Of a stretch of DNA of 64,000 nucleotides, positions 45,316 through 55,227 are shown piece after piece. The stretch covers positions 1 through 64,000 of the forward strand of contig NZ_JAGGQW010000066.1 in NCBI RefSeq assembly GCF_018613065.1, in the 5' to 3' direction. The DNA is from Bacillus sp. ISL-7 (GTDB lineage: Bacteria > Bacillota > Bacilli > Bacillales_B > DSM-18226). The notes beneath the pieces were generated by a model that was given only the letters and a program-made list of their open reading frames with translations, had not been told where the DNA came from and did no database searches. Position 1 is the first letter of the stretch; every line of letters starts with the position of its first letter. The position numbers were made by a program, and so were the translations under genes.

Positions 45316-46575
45316 TTATCTTTTATGTCCACCAACAAGTGTAGCCCGATGCTTAGCCGTTCCAGCAGCTGTATAGGAAACCGCACGCAACAAGGAACCT
45401 GAACCAAAGCGTCTGCGAACCGTATCCACCACATAGCCGAGCTCTCGCCTCTTATAGGCACCCATGTCGAACAGATCAAGCTGCAGCTCACGGTCATCAA
45501 CAATATTGCTGATGGCAATCGAGATCTGCCGTACCGTCTTTCCAGTGTAATGCTCATGAAATAATTCCAGACACACACGGTACAGTTCCATCGTCACATT
45601 CGTTGGCTGGCCGATGCTTCTAGAGCGATGAAAACCGCCGCCAAATTCATCCTGGCTGTAGCCGACTCCGAGACTTATCGTTCTCCCTGCTTTTCGATGC
45701 GTCCTTGCCCGCCTTGCTACTTCCTCACACATTTCTAAAATGACCGTCTTAATTTCCGCTTCCTCTTTATAGTCCCTTAACAGAATTTGACTTTTTCCAA
45801 AGCTGATTTGTCCTTGGATAAGCGGTGCACCCAAATCAGAAAGGTCAACTCCCCAGGCATGATGATAAAGCTGGTTTCCCATGATACCAAATTTCTTTTC
45901 TAGCTTTTCTAAATCATAACGGGCTAGCTGACCGACAGTGAAAATCCCCATCCCATTTAATGTTTTTTCGACACGTCTGCCGATCCCCCACATTTCCCTG
46001 AGCGGTGACACATTCCAAAGCTTTGTCTGAACATCTTCATATGTCCACTCGGCCACTCCGCTTTTCTTGGCATCAAGATCAAGACATAGCTTTGCCAGTA
46101 ACATGTTAGGGCCAATTCCAACGGCACACGGCAGTTGAAACTCCCGCTCAATATCATCCTTTATTTTTTTGGCAATCGTTTGGGCATCCCCCCACAAATG
46201 AATGGCACCATCCACTTTAATAAAACTTTCATCGACGCTATAGACATGAATCGCTTCTTTCGGAACATAGCGGTTAAAGACACGAGAAATTTCGGTAGCA
46301 ATCCGCAAATACGTTGCCATTTTTGGCTCAACAATTTGAATCCTGGGGTCTTGTGGAATCTCAAACATCCGGGAACCCGTTTTGATGCCGAATTCTTTTT
46401 TCATACGCGGCGAAGCAGCAAGGACAATACTTCCCTGCCGCTCTTTTTGACCAACCACCGCTAAATAACACTCCATAGGGTCAAGGCCCCACATAACAGC
46501 TGAACAGCTGGCATAAAAGCTCTTCATGTCCACACATAAAATTTTATTTTGCGGCAGTGCGCTGTAGTCCACCAT
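45316..46575 (-). CDS. yqjW: Y-family DNA polymerase YqjW (UvrX/PolY2 type)
   Basis: 419-residue UmuC-type polymerase: catalytic D16 in CVDMKSFYAS, SVDESF near 105, helix-hairpin-helix region and little-finger domain. Performs error-prone translesion synthesis. GAGGGA before the ATG. Two LexA boxes upstream indicate SOS control. Paired with a YolD-like protein as in B. subtilis. Confidence 0.92.
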   Translation of the reverse strand: MVDYSALPQNKILCVDMKSFYASCSAVMWGLDPMECYLAVVGQKERQGSIVLAASPRMKKEFGIKTGSRMFEIPQDPRIQIVEPKMATYLRIATEISRVFNRYVPKEAIHVYSVDESFIKVDGAIHLWGDAQTIAKKIKDDIEREFQLPCAVGIGPNMLLAKLCLDLDAKKSGVAEWTYEDVQTKLWNVSPLREMWGIGRRVEKTLNGMGIFTVGQLARYDLEKLEKKFGIMGNQLYHHAWGVDLSDLGAPLIQGQISFGKSQILLRDYKEEAEIKTVILEMCEEVARRARTHRKAGRTISLGVGYSQDEFGGGFHRSRSIGQPTNVTMELYRVCLELFHEHYTGKTVRQISIAISNIVDDRELQLDLFDMGAYKRRELGYVVDTVRRRFGSGSLLRAVSYTAAGTAKHRATLVGGHKR

Positions 46576-46599
46576 GGCATTCCCTCACAATCAGAATAT

Positions 46600-46613
46600 C
46601 GAACATTCGTTCC
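46600..46613. promoter_or_regulatory. LexA (DinR) box 1
   Basis: CGAACATTCGTTCC matches CGAACRNRYGTTYC at 13 of 14 positions, 25 bp upstream of yqjW. Confidence 0.8.
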
Positions 46614-46638
46614 TTTTTATTATATTCATTATCATAAG

Positions 46639-46652
46639 CGAATATGCGTTCG
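46639..46652. promoter_or_regulatory. LexA (DinR) box 2
   Basis: CGAATATGCGTTCG matches the same consensus at 12 of 14 positions; a further imperfect GAACACCGTTC lies at 46671. The interval is shared by divergent yqjW and yqzH. Confidence 0.6.
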
Positions 46653-46733
46653 TATTCAATGGAAATTTTTGAACACCGTTCTTTTATGGAAGTCGAGGAA
46701 AACATAGTATAATGGATAGTGAGGTGCATGTTT

Positions 46734-46925
46734 ATGGATAAAAAATTGGTGGCAAAGATGATCAAAAATTGTTTTAAACAGTATTATGAGACGGGGACAA
46801 TGCCTATTGGAGACAACGATTTGGAGAAGCTAAGCAAACAGATCCTTCAAACGAAAGCAGAGGAACCAACTGCAGATTTATACGAGATTGTGAATGATAC
46901 GGTATATGAGTATTTAACAGGATGA
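46734..46925 (+). CDS. yqzH: YqzH family protein
   Basis: 63-residue helical protein beginning MDKKLVAKMIKNCFKQY. ATG 46734 is 7 nt after GAGGTG. Divergent from yqjW with LexA boxes between, so likely co-induced on DNA damage. Function unknown. Confidence 0.8.
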   Translation: MDKKLVAKMIKNCFKQYYETGTMPIGDNDLEKLSKQILQTKAEEPTADLYEIVNDTVYEYLTG

Positions 46926-46934
46926 CAGCAAAAC

Positions 46935-46956
46935 AAAAAGCCTCTAAAAATGAGGC
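46935..46956 (-). terminator. Terminator of yqjQ
   Basis: GCCTC/GAGGC arms, 7-nt loop, then TTTTTG on the minus strand; also lies after yqzH on the other strand. Confidence 0.65.
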
Positions 46957-46972
46957 CTAATTTACTTATAAA

Positions 46973-47770
46973 CTATTTCTGATTAAAAGCACGTCTGCCA
47001 ATCCGCTCAAACAGCCGTGGGAAGAGGACGTACACAACGCTCCCCATGTTCATCCAGCGCGGTAAATTAATCTCCCTTGTTTTCGACAGCATGCTGTCAA
47101 CGACCTTCTGAGCGACGTACTCAGGCTTAAGCATAAATCTCTGCACATTTTTAACATACGTGCCTTTTTCATCGGCTATATTAAAAAAATTAGTGGCAAT
47201 TGGCCCAGGGTTCACTGAAGTCACTTGTACATTATAATCGGAAAGCTCCATCCGCAGTGAGTTTGTGTATCCAAGTACGGCATGCTTTGAAGCAGAATAG
47301 ACACTTGATTTGGGCGTGGCAATCTTACCAGCCTGTGAAGCAATATTGATAATATGACCAAAACGCCGTTCCCGCATTTTCGGCAGCACCATGCTTGTGC
47401 AGGCCATAAGCCCGACGACATTGACATCAAACATTCCCTTGATTTCGTCCAATGTCGCCAAATGAGCTTCACGGAAAATTCCAAAGCCGGCATTATTGAC
47501 AAGGATATCAATCTCTCCGATTTTATCGAAAATCCGTTGAAAAACCTCCTGCACCTGAGCTGTATCCGAGACATCCAGCTTGAAAACATCCACTTTTACT
47601 TGATACTTTTGCTGTAGTTCCGTTTGCAGCTGCTCGAGTTTACCAATGCTTCTTGCAAGCAGAACAAGATTGGCACCGCTTGCCGCACATAGCTTGGCGA
47701 TTTCCGCTCCGATTCCTCCGGAGGCACCCGTAATCACGATATTTTTACCTTTTAAATGTTCCCTAACCAT
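46973..47770 (-). CDS. yqjQ: Short-chain dehydrogenase/reductase YqjQ
   Basis: 265 residues: Rossmann GASGGIG near 15, NNAGFG near 92, catalytic S, Y and K in YSASKHA near 158. NAD(P)-dependent; substrate unknown. C-terminal hydrophobic stretch may contact the membrane. Same order as B. subtilis yqjQ-yqjP-proI. Confidence 0.87.
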   Translation of the reverse strand: MVREHLKGKNIVITGASGGIGAEIAKLCAASGANLVLLARSIGKLEQLQTELQQKYQVKVDVFKLDVSDTAQVQEVFQRIFDKIGEIDILVNNAGFGIFREAHLATLDEIKGMFDVNVVGLMACTSMVLPKMRERRFGHIINIASQAGKIATPKSSVYSASKHAVLGYTNSLRMELSDYNVQVTSVNPGPIATNFFNIADEKGTYVKNVQRFMLKPEYVAQKVVDSMLSKTREINLPRWMNMGSVVYVLFPRLFERIGRRAFNQK

Positions 47771-47803
47771 TTCTACACCTCATCTGAGTTAACCCAATGC
47801 ATA

Positions 47804-48763
47804 TTACTTAGCTTGATAAAGCACGGGCTTAGTATTCTTACTAATAATCTCCCCGATAGATGATAAATAGTCAAGTTGTGCGACGGTTTCCGAAAGGGTC
47901 AGCATCAGTTCGCGCTGATAAACAGATGGAAACAGGCGTTTACAGATTTCAAAAACGGTGAGCTGCTCTTCTTTTAACCAGCTATGAACCGTCATTGCCC
48001 GCTCGTGTTGGCGTATCAATCGTTTTTCAATCAACTCTGCTAACTGGTAGACTTCCTCGCCGTGACCAGTGTAGACACATTGGACCGGATACAATAGCAG
48101 CTTCTTCATGGAGTCATTATGTTGCAGCAGTGGCTTCGCTCTTTCTGTTTCACCTGGGGCAGGCGGCTCGAGCAATGGATTTGGCGAAATGTGCGCTAAG
48201 ATTAAATCTCCACCAATCAAAATTCCATCCTTTTCCCGGAAAAGCGCAATTTGACTTTGGGCATGACCCGGTGTTTCAATGACCTGCCACTCACTTAGCC
48301 CTGGAGGTCTCATTCCCTCAACAAGATGTCCAGTTAGTGATCGGTTACATGAATATTTCAATGTTTTTCTTAACTTAGAAAGTAACGAAAAATATTCCTC
48401 GGGCAGCCCGAATTCTAGAAAATGCACACGGAAGAATTCCTCTTGTTCTTGAAAAAAGGCTTCTGTTTGGTGAATCCATCGTTCATTCAAATAATGACCA
48501 TATACTTCTAACGAATCCGGAAAAAAATCTAGCATTCCAACATGATCGGGGTGATGATGTGTTAGAATCACCTGCTCAATATCAGCAGGACTTAAGCCTA
48601 AATCCCCCATTTGCTCCTTAAGTGACATCCAGGACTGTTCCGTTTTTACGCCCGCGTCTACAAGCGTTAATCGCTCGCCTTTAATCAAATAGACATTGAC
48701 ATCTCCGACCGCAAAAGGAGTCGGCACCGTAATTTTCGCTATTCCGTCTTTCCATTTTGTCAT
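47804..48763 (-). CDS. yqjP: MBL-fold metallohydrolase YqjP
   Basis: 319-residue metallo-beta-lactamase-fold protein with THHHPDHVG zinc motif near 70, TPGHAQSQ and GDLILAH. A C-terminal winged-helix-like domain follows the hydrolase part. Thiolesterase or glyoxalase-II-like activity is possible; substrate unknown. Confidence 0.87.
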   Translation of the reverse strand: MTKWKDGIAKITVPTPFAVGDVNVYLIKGERLTLVDAGVKTEQSWMSLKEQMGDLGLSPADIEQVILTHHHPDHVGMLDFFPDSLEVYGHYLNERWIHQTEAFFQEQEEFFRVHFLEFGLPEEYFSLLSKLRKTLKYSCNRSLTGHLVEGMRPPGLSEWQVIETPGHAQSQIALFREKDGILIGGDLILAHISPNPLLEPPAPGETERAKPLLQHNDSMKKLLLYPVQCVYTGHGEEVYQLAELIEKRLIRQHERAMTVHSWLKEEQLTVFEICKRLFPSVYQRELMLTLSETVAQLDYLSSIGEIISKNTKPVLYQAK

Positions 48764-48928
48764 TACTAAATCCCCTTAACATTATTGTCAAATAAAGAAC
48801 CCAACGATATAGATATGAACATTATGTGACATTTATTGTATATACTAAAGTGTAGCGACTTTTTAACCAATTGTCATTATTTCTGCATAATTTTTTAGAA
48901 AAAATAAAAAATTCAATAAACTTATCTA

Positions 48929-48958
48929 TTGACAGATGGGTTGTTTATCTTGCATAAT
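48929..48958 (+). promoter_or_regulatory. Promoter of the proI T-box transcript
   Basis: Perfect TTGACA (48929) and CATAAT (48953), spacing 18 bp; RNA would begin near 48965. Confidence 0.75.
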
Positions 48959-48980
48959 CTAGTAAAATTTAATTCGTTAA

Positions 48981-49216
48981 AGCGATGAATAAGGCCAGTA
49001 AATGAGAAATGGCGAAAGAGAGTGAAGTTCGACGGCTGAAAGACTTCACCGCCCTCTTAATCATTGAACCTACCTTAGGAGCACTTAGGAAAACCTAACG
49101 CATTTCCGGCGTTATCGGAGTCGAGTGAACCCTTCTTGCAATTTAAGCAAGGGTAAATGAAGGTGGTACCACGGAAGCTAGACCTTTCGTCCTTTACGGA
49201 TGAGAGGTCTTTTTGT
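48981..49216 (+). promoter_or_regulatory. T-box leader of proI
   Basis: Landmarks in order: Stem I with AAAGAGAGTGAAG and GGCTGAAAGAC, a probable specifier in TGAACCTACC (CCU, proline), the T-box AAGGTGGTACCACGG at about 49160-49174, and the terminator AGACCTTTC/GAGAGGTCT at 49180-49210 followed by TTTTT. Uncharged tRNA-Pro would stabilise the antiterminator and raise proI expression. The specifier codon is inferred from position and gene. Confidence 0.9.
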
Positions 49217-49246
49217 TTTCTTAAGAATCGAAATGGAGGAATATTA

Positions 49247-50092
49247 ATGGGAAAAATAGCAATTATTGGTGCAGGTTCGATGGCTGAGGCATTCATTTCA
49301 GGAATTCTTGAAAATGGGCTAATTAATAAAAAAAATATCTGGATTACAAACAATTCTAATCAAGAAAGATTAACTAATTTAGAAACTCGTTATGGAATTC
49401 GAACGACTTATAATTTGAATGAACTGTTTGATCAAGCGGACATTGTGATGTTAGCAATGAAACCAAAGGATGTCGCGACAGCCGTCCAATCCATTCGGGA
49501 ACACTTAACGGAACAAATGCTCGTCGTCTCAGTCTTAGCTGGTGTTTCCATGATGACAATTGAAACATTGGCAAAATTACCACTTGCGATTGTAAGGTCG
49601 ATGCCAAACACTTCGGCTGCTGTTGGAAAATCGGCCACCGCTGTTGCCGTGAATCAACGTGTTACCGAGCAGCAGTTAGAAACAACCAAGAACTTGTTTG
49701 GAACAGTTGGCTTGGCTTCTTTTGTAGAAGAAGAGCAGTTAGATGCCGTTACGGGGCTATCAGGAAGTGGGCCAGCCTATATTTATTATCTTATCGAAGC
49801 CATGGAAAAAAGTGCAGTAGAAGTAGGACTAGACAAAGAAATGGCCAGTGAACTGATTGTTCAAACACTACTTGGGGCAGCAGAGATGGTGAAAAAATCA
49901 AGCAAATCATCTACTCAACTGCGTATGGAAGTAACAAGCCCTGGCGGAACAACAGAAGCTGGCATTAGAGTTCTTGAAGGACACGGCGTCCAGCAAGCAT
50001 TTATTTCATGTATTAAAGCAGCAACTGCGCAATCCAAAAAAATGGGGGAAGAATTAAGTTCTAGGCTTCAGACTGCAGACCAAACTTCCTAA
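49247..50092 (+). CDS. proI: Pyrroline-5-carboxylate reductase ProI
   Basis: 281 residues from ATG 49247 (GGAGGA 6 nt upstream); Rossmann GAGSMAEAFISG, RSMPNTSAAVGKSATAV and the family signature GLSGSGPAYIYYLIEAM. Last step of proline synthesis with NADPH. Controlled by the T-box, as B. subtilis proI; an open frame from 49157 runs through the leader and is not the start. Confidence 0.94.
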   Translation: MGKIAIIGAGSMAEAFISGILENGLINKKNIWITNNSNQERLTNLETRYGIRTTYNLNELFDQADIVMLAMKPKDVATAVQSIREHLTEQMLVVSVLAGVSMMTIETLAKLPLAIVRSMPNTSAAVGKSATAVAVNQRVTEQQLETTKNLFGTVGLASFVEEEQLDAVTGLSGSGPAYIYYLIEAMEKSAVEVGLDKEMASELIVQTLLGAAEMVKKSSKSSTQLRMEVTSPGGTTEAGIRVLEGHGVQQAFISCIKAATAQSKKMGEELSSRLQTADQTS

Positions 50093-50151
50093 ATTGGACT
50101 TTTGCCTAGTTTACATTACACTAGTGAAAAAAGGCTAGGGAAGTGTCGTGG

Positions 50152-51291
50152 ATGCTAACGATCTTATTTTCTTTAGGTATGCTAGTCTGGACTATTTTTC
50201 TTTTAGACGGACTGATTGGTTTACGAAAAATAGATCCGCTGGAAAAAGAAGCAGGCATGGAGCTTGGACCGCTATTATCTGTAGTAGTTGCCGCTCGTAA
50301 TGAGGAAAAACAAATCGAAGCAAGTATCCTTAGTCAGCTGGAGCAAACCTACAAAAATGTGGAATGGATACTTGTCAATGATCGGTCAACTGACATGACT
50401 GGAACCATTATGGAAGAATTAACAAAAATAGACCCGCGCCTAAAAGTCATCCATGTTGATCAATTGCCTGAGGGCTGGCTTGGGAAGAATAACGCTTTGT
50501 ACACGGGCGCACTTCAAGCTTCAGGGAAATGGCTATTGTTTACCGATGCTGACGTAAAATTTGAAAAACAAGCCTTCGCAAAAGCGCTCCACTATTTTGA
50601 AAGACACGAGCTTGACCATCTAACCGCTGCACCAAACTTAAGCGCTAACCGATTTTGGTTAAAATCATTTGTTGCCTTTTTCCTGTTTGGTTTTTCTTAT
50701 TTTAAACGTCCTTGGTTGGCAAATAACCCAAAATCAAAAATCGGAACAGGGATTGGTGCGTTTATTCTTGTTTTAAAAAAATCTTATGAATCGTTTGGAA
50801 CACATGAGAAGATAAAAATGCGGCCGGACGATGACCTGCAACTTGGGATGAAAATGAAAAAAGCAGGCTACCGACAAAGAATTGTGACTGCACTTCATCT
50901 AATCGAAGTGGAATGGTATGGAAGTTTAAAAGAAGCATTAGTTGGACTAGAGAAAAATACATTTGCCGGATTGCACTATCGTATCAGCATGGTGATCTTT
51001 GCAATCCTCGGGGTTTTTATCACCAACGTTCTGCCTTTTGTGATGATTTTTTCAGGGAATACAACAGTTGCTCTATTAAGCTTTGGAAATATTGTTCTTT
51101 GCGGAATTCTTTATGTGGTTGTCATAAAAAAATTAACCTTATTCTCCCCTATGATGTTTTTGGTCTTTCCAATCACTGCCTTACTGTTTATTTATTCGAT
51201 TATTCGGGCGAGCCTTCTTACCTTTAAGCGCGGCGGTATTGTTTGGAGAGGAACCACCTATCGGTTAAGTGAACTGCGAGAAAAAGATTAG
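50152..51291 (+). CDS. Membrane family 2 glycosyltransferase
   Basis: 379 residues: N-terminal membrane segment (about 1-18), GT-A domain with VVVAARNEEKQIE, the metal-binding DAD of LFTDADVKF and a RPDDDLQLG motif, then three C-terminal membrane segments and the tail GIVWRGTTYRLSEL. Resembles lipid or carotenoid-type glycosyltransferases (HpnB/CrtQ-like). ATG 50152 lies 9 nt after AGGGAA; GTG 50143 abuts it. No pathway neighbours, so acceptor unknown. Confidence 0.82.
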   Translation: MLTILFSLGMLVWTIFLLDGLIGLRKIDPLEKEAGMELGPLLSVVVAARNEEKQIEASILSQLEQTYKNVEWILVNDRSTDMTGTIMEELTKIDPRLKVIHVDQLPEGWLGKNNALYTGALQASGKWLLFTDADVKFEKQAFAKALHYFERHELDHLTAAPNLSANRFWLKSFVAFFLFGFSYFKRPWLANNPKSKIGTGIGAFILVLKKSYESFGTHEKIKMRPDDDLQLGMKMKKAGYRQRIVTALHLIEVEWYGSLKEALVGLEKNTFAGLHYRISMVIFAILGVFITNVLPFVMIFSGNTTVALLSFGNIVLCGILYVVVIKKLTLFSPMMFLVFPITALLFIYSIIRASLLTFKRGGIVWRGTTYRLSELREKD

Positions 51292-51371
51292 AAGCTTGAT
51301 TTTTTCATTAAAAAGATCCTTTTGCTATACTAGAAAAGGATAATTCAGATTGAATTCAGGAGGCTTCTGAA

Positions 51372-52388
51372 ATGGCAGTAAAACTATTTTCACCCTATAC
51401 AATAAAGGGTGTTACACTTAAAAATCGAATAGTAATGTCACCGATGTGCATGTATTCCAGTCATGAAGATGGCCATGTTCAAAACTGGCATCGAACCCAC
51501 TACACAAGCAGGGCGGTCGGTCAGGTTGGTCTAATTATTGTTGAAGCAACATCAGTAACACCTCAAGGCAGGATATCCCCTAGAGATTTAGGAATCTGGA
51601 GCGATGAGCATATAGAGGGCTTTTCTGAGCTTGTTGGTCTTATGAAGGAGCATGGTGCCAAGACTGGGATTCAACTCGCTCATGCCGGCAGAAAAGCCGT
51701 ATTAGAAGGTGAAATTCTTGCCCCTTCTGCACTTGCTTTTAAAGAAAACATGAAAACACCAAAGGAAATGTCCAAAACGGATATTGAAGAAACAGTAGAA
51801 GCATTTAAAAAAGGCGCGGAGCGTGCAGCAAAAGCCGGTTTCGATGTGATTGAAATCCATGGTGCTCATGGGTATCTTATCAATGAATTCCTTTCACCAC
51901 TTTCCAATAAAAGAACCGATGAATACGGCGGTTCGGCTGAAAACCGCTACCGAATCCTCCGAGAAGTGATTGATGCAGTGAAAACCGTTTGGGAAGGTCC
52001 ATTATTTGTGAGAGTATCTGCTCATGATTACCACGCAGAAGGATTAACCGCTGAAGATTACATAACGTTCGCCCAATGGATGAAAGAACAAGGTGTTGAT
52101 TTAATTGATGTTAGCTCAGGTGCCGTTGTACCTGCCCATATTCACGTTTATCCTGGATATCAAGTGAAATTCTCAGAGACCATAAAGACTGGCGCCGATA
52201 TCTCAACAGGTGCGGTGGGATTAATCACTTCCGGGATCCAGGGCGAGGAAATTTTACAAAATGACAGAGCTGATTTAGTCTTCCTAGCTCGTGAATTACT
52301 TCGCGACCCATATTGGGCCCGGACAGCAGCAAAAGAATTAGGGGTTCCAATTGAGGGACCTAAACAATACGAGCGCGGCTGGTTATAA
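51372..52388 (+). CDS. namA: NADPH dehydrogenase NamA (old yellow enzyme)
   Basis: 338-residue FMN-dependent ene-reductase: C26 and Y28 in SPMCMYSS, H in [16 protein letters not shown], and RTDEYGGS. Closely resembles YqjM; reduces activated alkenes and nitro compounds in xenobiotic defence. AGGAGG upstream. Confidence 0.95.
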   Translation: MAVKLFSPYTIKGVTLKNRIVMSPMCMYSSHEDGHVQNWHRTHYTSRAVGQVGLIIVEATSVTPQGRISPRDLGIWSDEHIEGFSELVGLMKEHGAKTGIQLAHAGRKAVLEGEILAPSALAFKENMKTPKEMSKTDIEETVEAFKKGAERAAKAGFDVIEIHGAHGYLINEFLSPLSNKRTDEYGGSAENRYRILREVIDAVKTVWEGPLFVRVSAHDYHAEGLTAEDYITFAQWMKEQGVDLIDVSSGAVVPAHIHVYPGYQVKFSETIKTGADISTGAVGLITSGIQGEEILQNDRADLVFLARELLRDPYWARTAAKELGVPIEGPKQYERGWL

Positions 52389-52394
52389 ATCAAA

Positions 52395-52425
52395 AAGAGG
52401 GTGTCTTCTAAATGGACATCCTCTT
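52395..52425 (+). terminator. Terminator of namA
   Basis: AAGAGGGTGTC and GGACATCCTCTT pair (one G-U) around TTCTAAAT, followed by CTTATG; the T run is weak. Confidence 0.6.
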
Positions 52426-52453
52426 CTTATGTCTATCATCAGCAGGCAATTTA

Positions 52454-52487
52454 TTTTATTTGCGAAAAACCCGGTTTTATTTGCGAA
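52454..52487. repeat. Direct repeat TTTTATTTGCGAA, two copies
   Basis: Two perfect 13-bp copies at 52454 and 52475, 21 bp apart, with a decayed TTAGCGAA at 52497 near the rnz stop. Period of two DNA turns. Function unknown. Confidence 0.7.
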
Positions 52488-52513
52488 TCAAAAAAATTAG
52501 CGAATGTCCCTAT

Positions 52514-53440
52514 TTAATTTCGAAGAGGAATATTTATTTCTTTAAAATCCTCAGCTATATCTGTATTCGGAAAAACTTCCTTTGCCTCATCCACCAATTC
52601 CCGCCAAGCATTTCGATCATAACGGGAGCTTAAATGGGTTAGACACAGTTGCTTACAACCGGCCTTCTTAGCAACTTCTGCTGCCTGATGTGTGGTTGAA
52701 TGAAAATAGTCGTGGGCAAGTTTTTCTTCATCCGCTGAAAAAGTCGCTTCATGCACCAAAAGATCTGCATTTTCAGCCAATGAAATCGCATTTTCGCAGT
52801 ACCGTGTGTCCCCTAGAACCGTGACAATTCTCCCCTTCTGTTCAGGACCTAGAAACTTACTCGGATCAATTGTCCTGCCGTCTTCAAGGGTAACTGTTTC
52901 ACCATTTTTAATTTGTCTAAAAATGGGCCCTGGCTGTACTCCCGCTTCCTTTAGCTTATCAGCAAGTAATGTTCCAGGCCGATTCTTTTCGACAATTCGA
53001 TACCCATATGAAGGGATGCCATGATCTAACCTGAGGGCTTCCACTGTAAACTGCTCATCTTCAAAAAGAATCCCCTCGTCAATTTCAATAACAGTTAGCG
53101 GGTATTTCAAATAGGTCTGGCTTAATGAAAGGCTGACATGAATATAGTCCTTAATCCCTTTTGGTCCATAAACCGTTACCTCGGATTCTCCGCCTTGAAA
53201 AGAGCGGCTTGATAATAATCCAGGCAGACCATAGATATGATCACCATGAAGGTGAGTAATAAAGATTTTTTCAATTCTACGAGGTTTTAACGATGTATGT
53301 AAAATTTGATGCTGGGTCGCCTCACCGGCATCAAATAACCAAACGGCCCCCCGCTCTTCTAACAATTTCAGTGCAATTGACGTCACATTGCGGAGTTTTG
53401 CCGGCATCCCCGCCCCTGTTCCTAAGAAAAATATATCCAC
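52514..53440 (-). CDS. rnz: Ribonuclease Z
   Basis: 308-residue tRNase [15 protein letters not shown] zinc motif near 63, [14 protein letters not shown] and [11 protein letters not shown]. Removes the 3' trailer from tRNA precursors lacking CCA. Adjacent to zwf, as in B. subtilis. Confidence 0.95.
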   Translation of the reverse strand: MDIFFLGTGAGMPAKLRNVTSIALKLLEERGAVWLFDAGEATQHQILHTSLKPRRIEKIFITHLHGDHIYGLPGLLSSRSFQGGESEVTVYGPKGIKDYIHVSLSLSQTYLKYPLTVIEIDEGILFEDEQFTVEALRLDHGIPSYGYRIVEKNRPGTLLADKLKEAGVQPGPIFRQIKNGETVTLEDGRTIDPSKFLGPEQKGRIVTVLGDTRYCENAISLAENADLLVHEATFSADEEKLAHDYFHSTTHQAAEVAKKAGCKQLCLTHLSSRYDRNAWRELVDEAKEVFPNTDIAEDFKEINIPLRN

Positions 53441-53678
53441 TAATAATAGCTCCTCTCAATCCGTTCCTTTTATCCAATATTGTTAATATAGCACAAAAAG
53501 AAATCAATTTCTCCCTAGGGGACCTTTAATTAATAAGTGAATAGCACGGACTATTATGTGAAAAATAATTGAGACTTGAATGTTTTATTTTTGCGAAGTC
53601 TAACGGAATGCTATAAAATCAAGAAATGTGATATTTGTTGATTTTACAATTTACATAAATAGAAAAGAGGTTTTTATT

Positions 53679-55181
53679 TTGACGCAAACTGGAAACGTGA
53701 CTTCATTAATTATGATTTTTGGTGCGACTGGTGATTTAGCAAAACGGAAGTTGTTTCCTTCCCTTTACCGGTTATTTGAGAAAGGCAAATTAAATAAATT
53801 TGCGGTTATTGGGGTGGCCAGAAGGTCCCTTTCTAACGATGAGTTTCAACATTCCGTTAAAGACTCCGTATTATCTGCATTAGGAAACAAAGACAAGATT
53901 GATGAATTTATCTCCCATTTTTACTATCAATCACATGATGTCGCTGATTCCAATTCATATGCAATATTAAAAAATTTAGCAGATGAGATTGATGGAAATT
54001 ATCATTTAGAAGGGAATCGCATTTTTTATCTCGCCATGGCTCCAGAATTTTTCGGAACCATCGCCTTGCATTTAAAATCAGATAAACTGACGGATGTAAA
54101 AGGCTACAAACGACTTGTGATTGAGAAGCCATTCGGACATGACTTAGCCTCTGCAATCGAGCTTAATAAACAAATCAGAAGTGCGTTTAAGGAAAAAGAA
54201 GTTTATCGTATCGACCACTATTTAGGCAAAGAAATGGTCCGGAACATCGAAGTAATACGTTTCGCCAATGCTATTTTTGAACCGCTTTGGAATAACCGCT
54301 ATATCTCAAATATTCAAATCACCTCAAGTGAAATACTCGGTGTCGAAGAGCGCGGCCGTTATTATGAAACAAGCGGGGCCCTTAGAGATATGCTTCAAAA
54401 CCATATGATGCAAATGGTAGCCTTGCTTGCGATGGAACCACCTATTAACCTTACAACCGACGAAATCCGTTCCGAAAAGGTTCGTGTATTTCGAGCACTT
54501 CGAACCGTTGAGGGCGAACAAGTAAATAATTATTTTGTTCGCGGACAATACGGTGAGGGCACGGTTGAGGATGTCCAGGTTCCTGCCTATCGTGATGAAC
54601 CAACGGTGGACAAAGAATCGAATACAGAAACCTTTGTCGCAGGGAAAATTATGATCGATAATTTCCGCTGGGCTGGTGTTCCTTTTTACATCCGTACTGG
54701 GAAAAGAATGTCGACAAAATCAACAAAAATTGTCGTTCAATTTAAAGATATTCCAATGAATTTATATTACCAAACTGACAAAATGTTAAATCCGAACCTC
54801 CTTGTGATTCATATTCAACCAGAGGAGGGAATTACCCTGCACCTAAACGCCAAGAAAGCGGGCGGACATTTGGATGCGCAAGAAGTAAAACTTAGCTTTG
54901 CCAATACTGGAATCCATGCGATGAACACTCCTGAAGGCTATGAAAAACTTCTTTTGGATTGTATGCGAGGGGATGCTACAAATTTCACGCATTGGGATGA
55001 AGTCGCCTATTCCTGGAGCTTTGTTGATAAAATTTCGGCGGTTTGGGAAAACACGAAGGCTGATTACTTCCCCAATTATCAGTCAGGGACAATGGGTCCC
55101 AAAGAGGTGGATGAACTCTTAGAAAAAGACGGCTACTTCTGGTGGCCTGTAACAGGTCTAGACGTCGATATTTGTAAGTAA
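53679..55181 (+). CDS. zwf: Glucose-6-phosphate dehydrogenase Zwf
   Basis: 500 residues from a TTG at 53679 with AGAGG upstream; the open frame extends to 53628 but without ribosome site. NADP motif GATGDLAKRKL (15-25) and active site RIDHYLGK (177-184). First oxidative pentose phosphate step. The gnd gene that neighbours zwf in B. subtilis is absent here. Confidence 0.95.
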   Translation: MTQTGNVTSLIMIFGATGDLAKRKLFPSLYRLFEKGKLNKFAVIGVARRSLSNDEFQHSVKDSVLSALGNKDKIDEFISHFYYQSHDVADSNSYAILKNLADEIDGNYHLEGNRIFYLAMAPEFFGTIALHLKSDKLTDVKGYKRLVIEKPFGHDLASAIELNKQIRSAFKEKEVYRIDHYLGKEMVRNIEVIRFANAIFEPLWNNRYISNIQITSSEILGVEERGRYYETSGALRDMLQNHMMQMVALLAMEPPINLTTDEIRSEKVRVFRALRTVEGEQVNNYFVRGQYGEGTVEDVQVPAYRDEPTVDKESNTETFVAGKIMIDNFRWAGVPFYIRTGKRMSTKSTKIVVQFKDIPMNLYYQTDKMLNPNLLVIHIQPEEGITLHLNAKKAGGHLDAQEVKLSFANTGIHAMNTPEGYEKLLLDCMRGDATNFTHWDEVAYSWSFVDKISAVWENTKADYFPNYQSGTMGPKEVDELLEKDGYFWWPVTGLDVDICK

Positions 55182-55188
55182 ATAATCA

Positions 55189-55227
55189 AAAGCACCACTT
55201 TGTTATAACAGCAAAGTGGTGCTTTTT
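55189..55227. terminator. Bidirectional terminator between zwf and dinB
   Basis: AAAAGCACCACTTTG and CAAAGTGGTGCTTTT, 15-bp perfect arms around TTATAACAG; T runs on both strands. Confidence 0.9.

Noticed and set aside
49157..49246. N-terminal extension of ProI
   Set aside because: It would be translated from the T-box antiterminator and terminator; the ATG at 49247 has a proper ribosome site.
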